Assembly: GCA_000403335.2 (NCBI GenBank)
Contig: KE159617.1
Coordinates: 671,757 to 735,756, forward strand
Direction of reading: 5' to 3'
Length of the DNA stretch: 64,000 nt
From: Lachnospiraceae bacterium MD335
GTDB lineage: Bacteria > Bacillota > Clostridia > Lachnospirales > Lachnospiraceae
Part shown: positions 9,101 through 17,694 of the stretch, piece after piece
Layout of the letters: the number at the start of each line of letters is the position of its first letter
Position numbering within the stretch: position 1 is the stretch's first letter
The notes under the pieces: generated by a model
What the model was told of the DNA's origin: nothing
Seen by the model: the letters and a program-made list of their open reading frames with translations, nothing else
Database searches by the model: none
Made by a program: the position numbers and the translations under genes

Positions 9101-9245
9101 AACGATATGGTTTACCCAACATATGTCCGGACTTATTGCAAGAGGGCATAGGCGGCTCTGACTGACAGAGGAGCTGCCAACAAAAACAAGGACAAACGTT
9201 ATACAAAAAGCACAAATTCGCTCATTTTAGAAAGGAGCTTAAAAA

Positions 9246-9797
9246 GTGGGAATTAACGGAATTGGTGCGGCAGGTTATCCGGTGATGGGATATGGGAATA
9301 CAAGACAGGCAAGGAAAAACGAGGCAGAAACGGCATTTTCGGATATATTGAACAATACGGCAGCGGCGGCGCCGCATACGTCTATTGTTTATTTAAAGAC
9401 AGACGACATGCTGTATTCGGGCGGGAACGGTACAGGGCTGTCGTTCTATATCAAGTATGCCCCAAATTCGACAGACGAAGATCCGACGGTTGTCGCGAAA
9501 GGCGTTGACGAGAACGGGAAAGAGTTTGAGCAGACGATACATATCAACGACATTAATCCGCAGCACGCATCGGTAGTGGAAATGCACGCGCTGGAGGCGT
9601 ATTTGGACGTGGACAAAAACGGAGGACTGTCCTCTCTTCCAATGGAAACGGGAATGATGGGACTGCATGACAGGGCGGATTTTATGGGGTTGTTTGAAAA
9701 ACAGATTAGCGATATGACACTGCTTAAGCAGCAAAAAACAGCGGCGTATTATCGACAGAGTATGCAGGCATTTTGGGACTTTATGGACAGGAAGTAA
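9246..9797 (+). CDS. Unknown Lachnospiraceae-type protein A
   Basis: A 183-residue soluble protein with a GTG start 7 bases after AAAGGAG. It has no signal peptide and no membrane helix. The N-terminus is small-residue rich (MGINGIGAAGYPVMGYGN), followed by a beta-rich centre (YIKYAPNSTDEDPTVVAKGVDENGKEFE), a short HINDINPQHAS motif and a helical end finishing FWDFMDRK. It is a paralogue of the next gene, sharing the central DExGxxxE strand pair, the xDPxxxxxxxM block and the WDF ending. I recall such proteins as frequent but uncharacterised in Lachnospiraceae. First of four tandem unknown genes behind a LytTR regulator. Confidence 0.75.
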   Translation: MGINGIGAAGYPVMGYGNTRQARKNEAETAFSDILNNTAAAAPHTSIVYLKTDDMLYSGGNGTGLSFYIKYAPNSTDEDPTVVAKGVDENGKEFEQTIHINDINPQHASVVEMHALEAYLDVDKNGGLSSLPMETGMMGLHDRADFMGLFEKQISDMTLLKQQKTAAYYRQSMQAFWDFMDRK

Positions 9798-9868
9798 ACT
9801 GGTTTATGATAAGGAAGTTAGAAGGTGCTGACAGATAGCGAAACTGTTGGCAGAAATGGAGGATAAAA

Positions 9869-10459
9869 ATGAGTATGAATATTAATACAAACATGATGAC
9901 AGCGTATTTTCCCAAAGCGGGATACAAGATGGGGATAGAGAAGAAGAAATTAAGCGGAACAAAGGATGCAGAACATACATTCGCAGAGGCGCAGAAAACG
10001 CAGAACGCAGGCGGCGGTTTTGTTCTTCACATTTCCAATGAGCAGGACGGGGAGGCAATCGGCGCGATGTGCGGCGCGGATCATTCGGTGACGGTTTATA
10101 AGCCGAAGGATTTTGACGCGGCAAATCCTGTATATAAAGTGAAGATTTGGGACGAGGACGGAAACGCGACGGAGCGCATGGTGGACGTGTCGAAGGTTGA
10201 CCCGCGAAACAGCGATTATATTGATATGTTTGCGTATTCCAGCCATTTGACAGCGACTGGAAAATGCCCCAATGCGCAGTCTGCGTTCACGTCATCAGCG
10301 ATGAATCAGCATGGAATGGACGAAACAGGCTATCAGGATTTGTTTCAGCAGAGGAATTGGGTAAACCAGTTGGCAGATGCGATGCAGACACAGTATGCGG
10401 CAGGAAATATTGAAGGATACTTGCATTATAAGCCGTTTTGGGACTTTTTGACGAAATAA
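9869..10459 (+). CDS. Unknown Lachnospiraceae-type protein B, paralogue of A
   Basis: A 196-residue soluble protein; ATG 9869 follows GGAGG by 7 bases. It begins MSMNINTNMMTAYFPKAGY, with no signal peptide, and continues with a basic linker, a beta-rich region (VYKVKIWDEDGNATERMVDVSKVDP) and a helical end (YLHYKPFWDFLTK). It aligns by layout with the preceding protein, so the two are tandem duplicates that have diverged. The short Asn-rich, Tyr-containing N-terminus resembles unstructured flagellar export signals, but this is only a visual resemblance. Confidence 0.75.
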   Translation: MSMNINTNMMTAYFPKAGYKMGIEKKKLSGTKDAEHTFAEAQKTQNAGGGFVLHISNEQDGEAIGAMCGADHSVTVYKPKDFDAANPVYKVKIWDEDGNATERMVDVSKVDPRNSDYIDMFAYSSHLTATGKCPNAQSAFTSSAMNQHGMDETGYQDLFQQRNWVNQLADAMQTQYAAGNIEGYLHYKPFWDFLTK

Positions 10460-10480
10460 GACAGGGGGAGGCAGGAGGTA

Positions 10481-11218
10481 ATGCATATTACAGTAAATAA
10501 CTATTTTAATACAACGTCGGCTGCTTATCGGCAAAATTTCCCCCCAAAATTATGCAAAACAGATAGCGAGGGAACTCTTCGATTTAATCGGGAGCTGATT
10601 GAAGCAGAATCGGCAAATCTGTCGTCTTTTGTTGGAAAGGTTTATACAAAGGAAGAGCTGATGCAGTCCGTAGAACAGCAGGTGCAGAGAAATCAAGGCA
10701 AAAAGCTGCCTTTGGAGGAAATGAAAAAATGTTCAAGCAGTATAGATAACGGTGTTTCCGATGACGAAGAGCAGGTAACAATCTCAGCGGAAGAAGGTCT
10801 GCAAACATGGTATGAGGGCAGAACGCTGGCGGAATGGGCATTGACAGACCCGCAATATACGGATTCCGAAACAGGTTTTTCATGGTATGTCCGCGACGGA
10901 AAGCACCCTTATATGGTAGGAAAAGATGCGGAAAAGTTTAAGGAAATGTGTCAGGAAACAGGAGAATCCTGGTTAAAAAAATTTGCGGAAATGACGGGTA
11001 TGATACAGTATCTTGACGACAATACGGTTGCTTATGTGGGAACGAATGGCATTGCGGTGAAATCAAAGGACGGAAAAGAGTTGTCTGTCGATACATCGTC
11101 ATTAACCTATGACATGATTCAGAGCCTGCTTCAGAATATGCGCGGTGGAGGGAATTATTTTGACAGCCAACATTGGCAGGAAGCAATTCAAAAAATAAAA
11201 TACAATGCAGTATCGTGA
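10481..11218 (+). CDS. Unknown Lachnospiraceae-type protein C
   Basis: A 245-residue soluble protein. ATG 10481 is preceded by GGGGGAGG at 9 bases and AGGAGG at 2 bases. The N-terminus MHITVNNYFNTTSAAY is again short, Asn/Tyr/Thr-rich and lacks a hydrophobic core. Further on are a helix (YTKEELMQSVEQQVQR), an acidic middle (DNGVSDDEEQVTISAEEG) and a C-terminal region with TWYEGRTLAEWALTDPQY and DDNTVAYVGTNGIAV. I do not recognise the fold. It is third in the tandem run, 21 bases after the previous gene and 27 before the next, so the four are very likely co-transcribed. Confidence 0.72.
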   Translation: MHITVNNYFNTTSAAYRQNFPPKLCKTDSEGTLRFNRELIEAESANLSSFVGKVYTKEELMQSVEQQVQRNQGKKLPLEEMKKCSSSIDNGVSDDEEQVTISAEEGLQTWYEGRTLAEWALTDPQYTDSETGFSWYVRDGKHPYMVGKDAEKFKEMCQETGESWLKKFAEMTGMIQYLDDNTVAYVGTNGIAVKSKDGKELSVDTSSLTYDMIQSLLQNMRGGGNYFDSQHWQEAIQKIKYNAVS

Positions 11219-11245
11219 AAAACGGAAGGTTTGCGTGGAGGTGAC

Positions 11246-12286
11246 ATGGGCACAAGTATGAATGTTCAAATAAATCATTTTCAAAGCATTTACGGAAAAA
11301 TGGCAGTATCGCAAAAAAGACAGCAAAAGCAATCCGAAACGCTTTCGCAGAAAACAGATAGCCTGCAAGACAATGCATATTCGCCTGCAAAGACGGGAAA
11401 CACGCTTTCTCCGTATCACGCATTTGAAAGAATGAAAAATGCAGGTCCAAAGAGTAGGACATACAATCTCAAGATGCAGGCAAAAGGGACGCTTCGAGAG
11501 GTCGAAAATGACCGGTATTTGATTGAAAAGTCCGACGAAATCGAAGGATATTGGCGCATATACGACAAGCAGTTTGACAAAACGTTTATGTTTGATCCGA
11601 GTAACACAACGCTACAGACAGATAAAAATACGAAGCAATATTATCTGATGGCGGACGGTCCGATTGGCGGACTGATGGATGCGATACCCGCTGATGCTAA
11701 GTTAAGGAGTGCGTTATCGCAGTTCCTGAATGTGGAAAGCGCGGACAGTATTTTGCCGGTGTCTTTAAATGACAAATATACAATTACGGTTGACGCATTT
11801 ACGGGGATTGAGTGCCTGCAAGTCAAGGGAAACGAGGGGAATGGTTCTTGGCTTATGATTCGTGATGAACAGCAGTTGGAAAAGCTGCAGGAGCTGGCGG
11901 ATATTTATAAAAAGAAGTATCCCAATCTTGTAAAAACGGACGGTGTGGCGATGGGCTTTGCACAGTCAGAAGTGGCAGGATTTTCGGTTCGAACGGAAAA
12001 CGGCATTTTGTCGATTGCATGTAACGGAATGGAGTACATGGACGATGCCGATCCGTCAAAAAGCTGGGCTGTCCACTATTCGGGGACTGATGGAAATATG
12101 TATATGGAAATCATGAATGCGATGGCGGAAGGCTATATTGTCGGGAAGGATATCGAGGATTATTCGGCTTGGGAGAAGTACTTTGAAAAGAAGGGACTGG
12201 AGTTTGTCAAAGTTTTGTCAGATGAAGAGATAGAGGCGCTTGAAAACTCTTTGACAGCGGAGCAATTGGCGGCGCTTACAGGGTAA
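11246..12286 (+). CDS. Unknown Lachnospiraceae-type protein D
   Basis: A 346-residue soluble protein, last of the tandem run. GGAGG (11237-11241) precedes ATG 11246 by only 4 bases; ATG 11258 and an upstream TTG at 11231 are alternatives. The N-terminus (MNVQINHFQSIYGKMA) resembles the start of FlgM-like flagellar export substrates of Clostridia. The middle contains repeated beta segments (YWRIYDKQFDKTFMFD, YTITVDAFTGIECLQVKG). The C-terminus is helical and ends EEIEALENSLTAEQLAALTG. No catalytic motif is visible. A strong terminator follows. Confidence 0.72.
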   Translation: MGTSMNVQINHFQSIYGKMAVSQKRQQKQSETLSQKTDSLQDNAYSPAKTGNTLSPYHAFERMKNAGPKSRTYNLKMQAKGTLREVENDRYLIEKSDEIEGYWRIYDKQFDKTFMFDPSNTTLQTDKNTKQYYLMADGPIGGLMDAIPADAKLRSALSQFLNVESADSILPVSLNDKYTITVDAFTGIECLQVKGNEGNGSWLMIRDEQQLEKLQELADIYKKKYPNLVKTDGVAMGFAQSEVAGFSVRTENGILSIACNGMEYMDDADPSKSWAVHYSGTDGNMYMEIMNAMAEGYIVGKDIEDYSAWEKYFEKKGLEFVKVLSDEEIEALENSLTAEQLAALTG

Positions 12287-12335
12287 TATCCGGTTTCGGA
12301 GAGTGATTTGCCAAATCCATTAATACTACAGTCAG

Positions 12336-12381
12336 GCTGCCGCTTCACGAATTTTCCTTCGTTAAAGCGACAGCTTTTTTT
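12336..12381 (+). terminator. Rho-independent terminator of the unknown-protein operon
   Basis: GCTGCCGCTT-ACGAA pairs with TTCGT-AAGCGACAGC around a short loop and is followed by seven T residues. It lies 50 bases after the last gene of the LytTR-linked run and closes that operon. Confidence 0.85.
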
Positions 12382-12433
12382 CACAGGAAATACACAACTT
12401 ATTTTAAGTACATTTTAGGAAATCACAGTATAC

Positions 12434-12481
12434 TTGCCCTGTGCGAAGGTGATAAAACACACCGACGCACAGGGCAATTTT
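12434..12481 (+). promoter_or_regulatory. Leader hairpin (possible attenuator) before the efflux operon
   Basis: A perfect 12-bp stem (TTGCCCTGTGCG / CGCACAGGGCAA) with a 20-base loop is followed by TTTTATC. It lies 28 bases before the GTG of the first adaptor. It could terminate or attenuate transcription entering the efflux operon, or be the second terminator of the preceding operon. Confidence 0.5.
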
Positions 12482-12508
12482 ATCATTTGAGGCGAATGGG
12501 GGACTACG

Positions 12509-14380
12509 GTGGAACATCAATCGGAAACGCTCGTAAAAAGGCGGAAATGGAAAAACAGGCTGAGCATTGCGGCAGTCATTGCCGTGACAGCAGCCATTGC
12601 AATGATCAGCATCGGCAATTACATCAACACAAGAACAACAGACACAGGGCAAGCGGAGGATGAATTTGCGCCTCCGGAAGGCTTTGGCGGCGATAAGGGT
12701 GCGGTAATGGCAACCGGAACGACGTCTGTCGGTGTGAATGCCGTCACGTTTGACATTGATTTTTTAGAGGACGCCAATCTGTATGTGGAGGAAGTCTATC
12801 TGTCGAACGGCGACAGCGTTCAGGCAGGAGATAAGTATCTCAAATTTACAGATGCAAGCATCGCCGACGCAAGGACGGAGCTTGAGGAAGCGGCTTTGAG
12901 TGCGGAGCTTGCATACCGCAGCGGTATCCTGTCCGACGGCGAGAGCAAATTACAGGCAAAATATGAGTATGACACGGCAATGCTGGAAGCGCAGTATGCG
13001 CAGCAGGTTTATGAGGATACGCTTGCACAGCTCGAGGCGGATTATGCGCAGGCAAAAAAGGAGTATGACGCGGCACAGCAGGAATATGACGATTACCTTG
13101 AGAAGGTGCAGAATAACTCTTTTTATGAAGAATATGACATTGAAAATCTGAAAAAAGCGTATGAGGAGGCATACGATTTATACATAGACCGAAAAAAATA
13201 CTATGAAGTAACCGATGACGAACTGAAAAACAACAGTAATAACAATAATAATAACGGCAATAACAGCGGTGGCGGAAGTAACAGCGCCGAAAGCATGGAA
13301 CCGGCAGCCCTTATGACGCTGAGCGGCTCCGCAGGCGGGACGGGAGACGGCAAAGAATCAGAATCGCAGAAAACGGAAACAGAAGAACCCACAAAAACAG
13401 AAGACACTGCGCAAACAGAACCAACGACAGACACTGATACAACCGACAATCCGGAAACTGACACAGACACCGATGCAACCGATAATCCGGAAACAGAACA
13501 AAAACCGTCCGCGCCAAACGGCGGTGAAAGACCGAAGGGATTTGGCGACGCGGCACGGCAGGAGGAGCAAAATGCCAAAAAGGACAGGGAATGGATTGTA
13601 AAGACCGTCAGTCTTTTGGAACAGGAAACGCAGGACGCAAAGACCGCCTATACGACGGCGCTTGAGGAGTACGAAGACGAAATTTCATCAGCGGAATTAA
13701 ACCTTCAAAAGCTGCTCAACCAGCTTGAAACAGCGAGAGAGGACTACACGGACGCAGATGTATCCTATCAGAAACAAACGTTATCTGCCAAGACAGCTTA
13801 TGAGCTGTCCGTTGCAAAGGGGCAGACGGCGCAGAATGATTATCAGACGCAGCTTACGGGGCTTGCGGACAGTCTTGAAAGGCTGCAGGACGAAAAAGAG
13901 GAGGCAGCCGGTAATCTTGCCCTGTTTGAGGAGCTTGTGGGAGACGGATATTTATATACGCAGGAGGGCGGAACGGTACTGATGCTGATGGCGCAGGAGG
14001 GGCGAAGCCTTGCGGGAGGCAGCATGATATTTGCTTACAGTAATCCCAAGCAGCTATCCGTATCCGTGTCCGTAAGCCAAAATGACATCGCGAAGCTGTC
14101 TGTCGGGGAAAAAGCGACCGTTCTAATCGAAGAGCACGGCAGCTATAGCGGTATCATCGAAACGATTAATCCGGTATCCGCATCAAACAGCCGAACGTCG
14201 GTGACCTATACCGTGACTGTAAACCTGCAGGGAGATGTCAGCGGTTTAGAGGCAAATTTGACGGCAAATGTGATATTTGGAGAAGTGGCAAATAGGGACG
14301 GTGAACCATTCAACAAAAAGGAGGGGGAGCATGGACAGTCAGGAAAAGCAGACGAAAAAGCGCATGACAGGGAAAACTAA
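12509..14380 (+). CDS. HlyD/MacA-type efflux adaptor 1, with low-complexity insertion
   Basis: A 623-residue membrane-fusion-type adaptor. It has an N-terminal membrane anchor (about 13-32), a lipoyl/beta segment (NLYVEEVYLSNGDSVQAGDKYLKF), long coiled coils (about 115-235 and 360-470), a second half-lipoyl segment (VGDGYLYTQEGGTVLML) and a beta barrel. Between the coils lies a hydrophilic insertion: a run of Asn/Gly/Ser and then about 70 residues of Thr/Asp/Glu/Pro repeats (TDTDTTDNPETDTDT). The start is GTG 12509. The end is odd: after the barrel it has a charged tail and lacks the membrane-proximal domain present in the next two adaptors. It overlaps the following gene by 50 bases. Confidence 0.88.
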   Translation: MEHQSETLVKRRKWKNRLSIAAVIAVTAAIAMISIGNYINTRTTDTGQAEDEFAPPEGFGGDKGAVMATGTTSVGVNAVTFDIDFLEDANLYVEEVYLSNGDSVQAGDKYLKFTDASIADARTELEEAALSAELAYRSGILSDGESKLQAKYEYDTAMLEAQYAQQVYEDTLAQLEADYAQAKKEYDAAQQEYDDYLEKVQNNSFYEEYDIENLKKAYEEAYDLYIDRKKYYEVTDDELKNNSNNNNNNGNNSGGGSNSAESMEPAALMTLSGSAGGTGDGKESESQKTETEEPTKTEDTAQTEPTTDTDTTDNPETDTDTDATDNPETEQKPSAPNGGERPKGFGDAARQEEQNAKKDREWIVKTVSLLEQETQDAKTAYTTALEEYEDEISSAELNLQKLLNQLETAREDYTDADVSYQKQTLSAKTAYELSVAKGQTAQNDYQTQLTGLADSLERLQDEKEEAAGNLALFEELVGDGYLYTQEGGTVLMLMAQEGRSLAGGSMIFAYSNPKQLSVSVSVSQNDIAKLSVGEKATVLIEEHGSYSGIIETINPVSASNSRTSVTYTVTVNLQGDVSGLEANLTANVIFGEVANRDGEPFNKKEGEHGQSGKADEKAHDREN

Positions 14381-15965
14381 AAAAACGGCGGCGCTTCTGT
14401 CAGCGGTGATAGCAGTCGTCATTGCGGCTGCGTGTTACACACTTTTTATCAAGCCCACGCGCAATGCCCCACAGTGGAAATATGATGTGTATACCGTGCA
14501 GAAGGGTACCTTAAAAAACGGCGTGACAGAAAGCGGCACGGTAGAGCTTGGCATTACGTCGCAGGTCTATGACCTTGATGTATCGACCGAAAGCGATGAT
14601 GACGACGATGACGAGGAGGAAGAGGAAACCTATTTAAAAGTGGAGAAGGTTTATGCGGTTGTCGGGCAGCGGGTTCAAGAGGGCGACAAAGTATATCAAT
14701 TTACCAAGGACAGCATCAACTCGGTGCGTAAAGCCCTCACCTACGAGAAAACGCAGGCGCAGCTTGCCCTTGCTTCGGCGCAGACCGAATATGAAATCGG
14801 CGTGCTCGAGGCGGAGCTTTCCCGCACGGAAACACTGCTTGACACGTCACTGGCACAGACCTCATACGATACCGCAATTGCACGGCTTTCCAACAATCTG
14901 TCGGCAAAAAGCCTTGAGATACAACAGCTTTTAAAGGACATCTATAAGATGCAGTGCGACCTGACGGACGAGGATTATTTGGACGAAAAGTCGGACATCA
15001 TGGAGGCGTATGAGGACGCCATAGACGCGGTGGAAGACGCCAGTGAGGATTTTGTCACAAACAGGGTGGACGCGGCGCAGGCGCTGCAGTCAGCCAAGTC
15101 CTCCTATGACCGTTTTTTTGAGCAGTTTGACGAGACGAACCAACAGATACAGGATAACATCGACCGGATTTATGAAATCGAGGAGGAGATTGTATACAAT
15201 CAGCAGCTTCTTGAAAAAGAGCTTTTGAAGGCAAATCAGGAGTTAGAGACTTCCAATGTCAGCGGCGCCATTGCCGACGTGAAATATCAAAGCAGCCTTA
15301 CAGGCTACGAGAACGCCTTGTCTAAGGCGCAGCGGACGCTTGAGGAAGCGCAGGAAAAGCTGGACGCGTTTGAAGCGTTTGTGGGCGACGGAACGGTTTG
15401 TGCTGAGGGAAGCGGTATCGTCACGGAAATCGGGTATGAGGAAGGCGATTACCTAAAGAATACCGGAACGCTGATTGCGTTTGCAAAGGCGGAGGAAATG
15501 ACGGTTTCGGTAGATGTGTCGCAGGAGGACGTCGTTGACATCAAGGTGGGCGATACTGTGGAATTAAGCATGTCCGCATATGAAGGGGAGATTTATGAGG
15601 GCGTTGTCGCGTCCATAACCACGATTGCTACAAGCAGGAACGCAGCCACAATCAGCTATCCTGTCGTGATTTCCATATTGGGGGATACCTCCAAGCTCTA
15701 CGGAGGAATGACGGCAGATGTGAAATTTGTCACGCAGGAGGTGCAGGACGTTACATATGTGCTGCGCAAGGCGGTAGTCACGGAAAACGGCAAAAGCTGT
15801 CTGTATGTAAAATCAGGGGCGGATTATACGCTTGTGCCCATAACGACAGGATTTAACAACGGGGAGTATGTTGAGGTTTTGGAAGGCATTTGCGAGGGAG
15901 AGGAATATTATCTAAAAACGCAGGTGATTGAAGGAGGGGCAGATGAAAAATCACATGAAAAATAA
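14331..15965 (+). CDS. HlyD/MacA-type efflux adaptor 2
   Basis: A 544-residue adaptor. ATG 14331 is chosen because GGAGGGGG lies directly upstream; the frame also extends to a TTG at 14277 without a site. It has an N-terminal anchor (AALLSAVIAVVIAAACYTLFI), a lipoyl segment interrupted by an acidic run of Asp and Glu (SDDDDDDEEEEE), coiled coil at about 125-345, a second lipoyl half (VGDGTVCAEGSGIVTEIGYEEGDYL), a beta barrel and a membrane-proximal domain (VLRKAVVTENGKSCLYVK). In Gram-positive bacteria such adaptors link an ABC permease to substrates at the cell surface. Overlaps with both neighbours imply one operon. Confidence 0.9.
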   Translation: MDSQEKQTKKRMTGKTKKTAALLSAVIAVVIAAACYTLFIKPTRNAPQWKYDVYTVQKGTLKNGVTESGTVELGITSQVYDLDVSTESDDDDDDEEEEETYLKVEKVYAVVGQRVQEGDKVYQFTKDSINSVRKALTYEKTQAQLALASAQTEYEIGVLEAELSRTETLLDTSLAQTSYDTAIARLSNNLSAKSLEIQQLLKDIYKMQCDLTDEDYLDEKSDIMEAYEDAIDAVEDASEDFVTNRVDAAQALQSAKSSYDRFFEQFDETNQQIQDNIDRIYEIEEEIVYNQQLLEKELLKANQELETSNVSGAIADVKYQSSLTGYENALSKAQRTLEEAQEKLDAFEAFVGDGTVCAEGSGIVTEIGYEEGDYLKNTGTLIAFAKAEEMTVSVDVSQEDVVDIKVGDTVELSMSAYEGEIYEGVVASITTIATSRNAATISYPVVISILGDTSKLYGGMTADVKFVTQEVQDVTYVLRKAVVTENGKSCLYVKSGADYTLVPITTGFNNGEYVEVLEGICEGEEYYLKTQVIEGGADEKSHEK

Positions 15966-17622
15966 CAAAAAGCTTCTGATTGGCATTGGGACTGTCGCCG
16001 CGGCAGGCATCGTGATTATCTGCATCGGTCTGGCAGTGCGCCGCGGCGGGAAAGATTCGGTGGTGTACAGGGAAACGGCGGTGGAATACGGAAATCTGAC
16101 GGTCGGTATCACCGAGGAAGCGGCGGTGGAAATCGGCACCTTGGAGCAGACGTTTGACTTGGACATCAGTGCACTTGTGGACAGTGACACGTCATCGGAT
16201 AATCAGACGACTGGCGCGATGCCTTTTGGTGGAGACATGGGCGGAGGCGCTATGGGTGCAGGCATGATGTCTTTTGGCTCGTTTGATATGACGCAGCGTT
16301 CCCAAAGCCAGTCGCTCACAGTGGAGCAGGTAAACGCGGCGGTAGGACAGGAAATCAAGGAGGGCGATGCGCTTTATACGCTGACAGCGGAAAGTGTGGA
16401 GGAAATCAGGGATACGCTTTCCGAGGACATCGCGGATACCAAGTCGGATTATGAGGCGCTGCAGGTGGAACAGGAAGCGTCAAGAACGCAGGCGCGGCAA
16501 GGATATGACACCTATGTCACAAATGGAAAATACGCGCAGCTCATTTATGAGGAGGAGCTAAAGGCATATCAGGAGGCGGTGGAGGACGCGGCGGAAGCAG
16601 TCAACGACAAACAGGATACCTATAATGAAAAGTGTTTGGAGCTGACCGCGCTCTCCGAGGAGCTTGCGCAGGCACAGGATTTTCTGAAGGAGGCGCAGGC
16701 TGCGGTTTCGGAAAATTATGCGGGACGGTATGAAAATGCCTATTATTACACGGTGTATCTCAATACGCGGGATACGGCGCAAAAGTTAGCGGACCAGCTT
16801 GAGGAAGAATTTGACGATTTGAGTGAGGAAATTGAGCAGCTATCGGTTGAAATCCAAACGGCAGTCCGCACGATGAACCAGTCGCAGCGCGACTATGAAC
16901 AGGCAAAGCTTGATTTTGGAAAGACGTATGATACGGATACTTATTATGCCAATGCGGCGTCGGAATGGTACGGCATTCAGACGCAGAGTTTGGACAATGC
17001 GCTCTCGTCCGCAAAAAACAGCTATGATATGGCAGTCGAAAAGCTTGCGGAGTTTGACAGCGTCGTGCAGGATAACAGGATTGTTTCCGAATATAGCGGC
17101 GTTGTGACGCAGGTGGCGCTTAGCGAAGGGGATACGCTGTCAGGGGGCAGCAGTCTTTTGGTGATGAATGACTGGGAAAGCGTGACAATGGACGTGGCGC
17201 TTAGCGAGGAGGATTATAATACAATCGAAAAGGGGCGTGCAGTCAATATCGCCTTTACGGCATATCCTGACGCGGTGTATTCCGGCATCATAACGGACGT
17301 GTCGGACGCGGAATATGACAGCAGTACGGGGGCGGTTTATTACACGGTGACCGTGACGGTGCAAGGGGACGTGTCGGGATTGTATGCGGGAATGACAGGC
17401 GATGTGACATTTGTGACAAACGAAACGAAGGAGGTCTGCTATGTGTCCAACCGGGCGATTATCAGGGAGGGGGTAACCTCTTACGTCAAGGTGCGTGATG
17501 ACAGCGGGGCTGTCAGAAAACAGGAGGTTGTCACCGGATTTTCGGACGGCGTTTGTGTGGAAATCGTGGAGGGGCTTTCGGAAGGGGATACTGTTTTAAT
17601 CGAAAGCAAGGTTGAAAATTAA
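15943..17622 (+). CDS. HlyD/MacA-type efflux adaptor 3, with Gly/Met-rich insertion
   Basis: A 559-residue adaptor paralogous to adaptor 2 in order: anchor (about 10-30), first lipoyl half (TFDLDISALV), long coiled coil (about 145-375), second lipoyl half (SEYSGVVTQVALSEGDTL), beta barrel and membrane-proximal domain (NRAIIREGVTSYVKV). At the place where adaptor 2 carries its acidic run, this protein has a Gly/Met-rich insert (MPFGGDMGGGAMGAGMMSFG). ATG 15943 follows GGAGGGG and overlaps adaptor 2 by 23 bases. Three consecutive adaptors for one permease are unusual; they may form a mixed assembly. Confidence 0.9.
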   Translation: MKNHMKNNKKLLIGIGTVAAAGIVIICIGLAVRRGGKDSVVYRETAVEYGNLTVGITEEAAVEIGTLEQTFDLDISALVDSDTSSDNQTTGAMPFGGDMGGGAMGAGMMSFGSFDMTQRSQSQSLTVEQVNAAVGQEIKEGDALYTLTAESVEEIRDTLSEDIADTKSDYEALQVEQEASRTQARQGYDTYVTNGKYAQLIYEEELKAYQEAVEDAAEAVNDKQDTYNEKCLELTALSEELAQAQDFLKEAQAAVSENYAGRYENAYYYTVYLNTRDTAQKLADQLEEEFDDLSEEIEQLSVEIQTAVRTMNQSQRDYEQAKLDFGKTYDTDTYYANAASEWYGIQTQSLDNALSSAKNSYDMAVEKLAEFDSVVQDNRIVSEYSGVVTQVALSEGDTLSGGSSLLVMNDWESVTMDVALSEEDYNTIEKGRAVNIAFTAYPDAVYSGIITDVSDAEYDSSTGAVYYTVTVTVQGDVSGLYAGMTGDVTFVTNETKEVCYVSNRAIIREGVTSYVKVRDDSGAVRKQEVVTGFSDGVCVEIVEGLSEGDTVLIESKVEN

Positions 17623-17694
17623 CATTTTCAACCTGACAAGTTTGTGCTTAGCCGCACAAACTTGCAGGCTAAGAAAGGAGTACGGTTTATAATC

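Noticed and set aside
13200-13510. Tandem repeats in adaptor 1 as a phase-variable microsatellite
   Set aside because: The repeat units keep multiples of three and vary in sequence, so slippage would change linker length but not switch the frame.
13201-13578. Minus-strand frame rich in Ser, Val and Leu opposite adaptor 1
   Set aside because: It is the reverse reading of the Asn-rich and Thr/Asp repeat insertion; no promoter or ribosome binding site.
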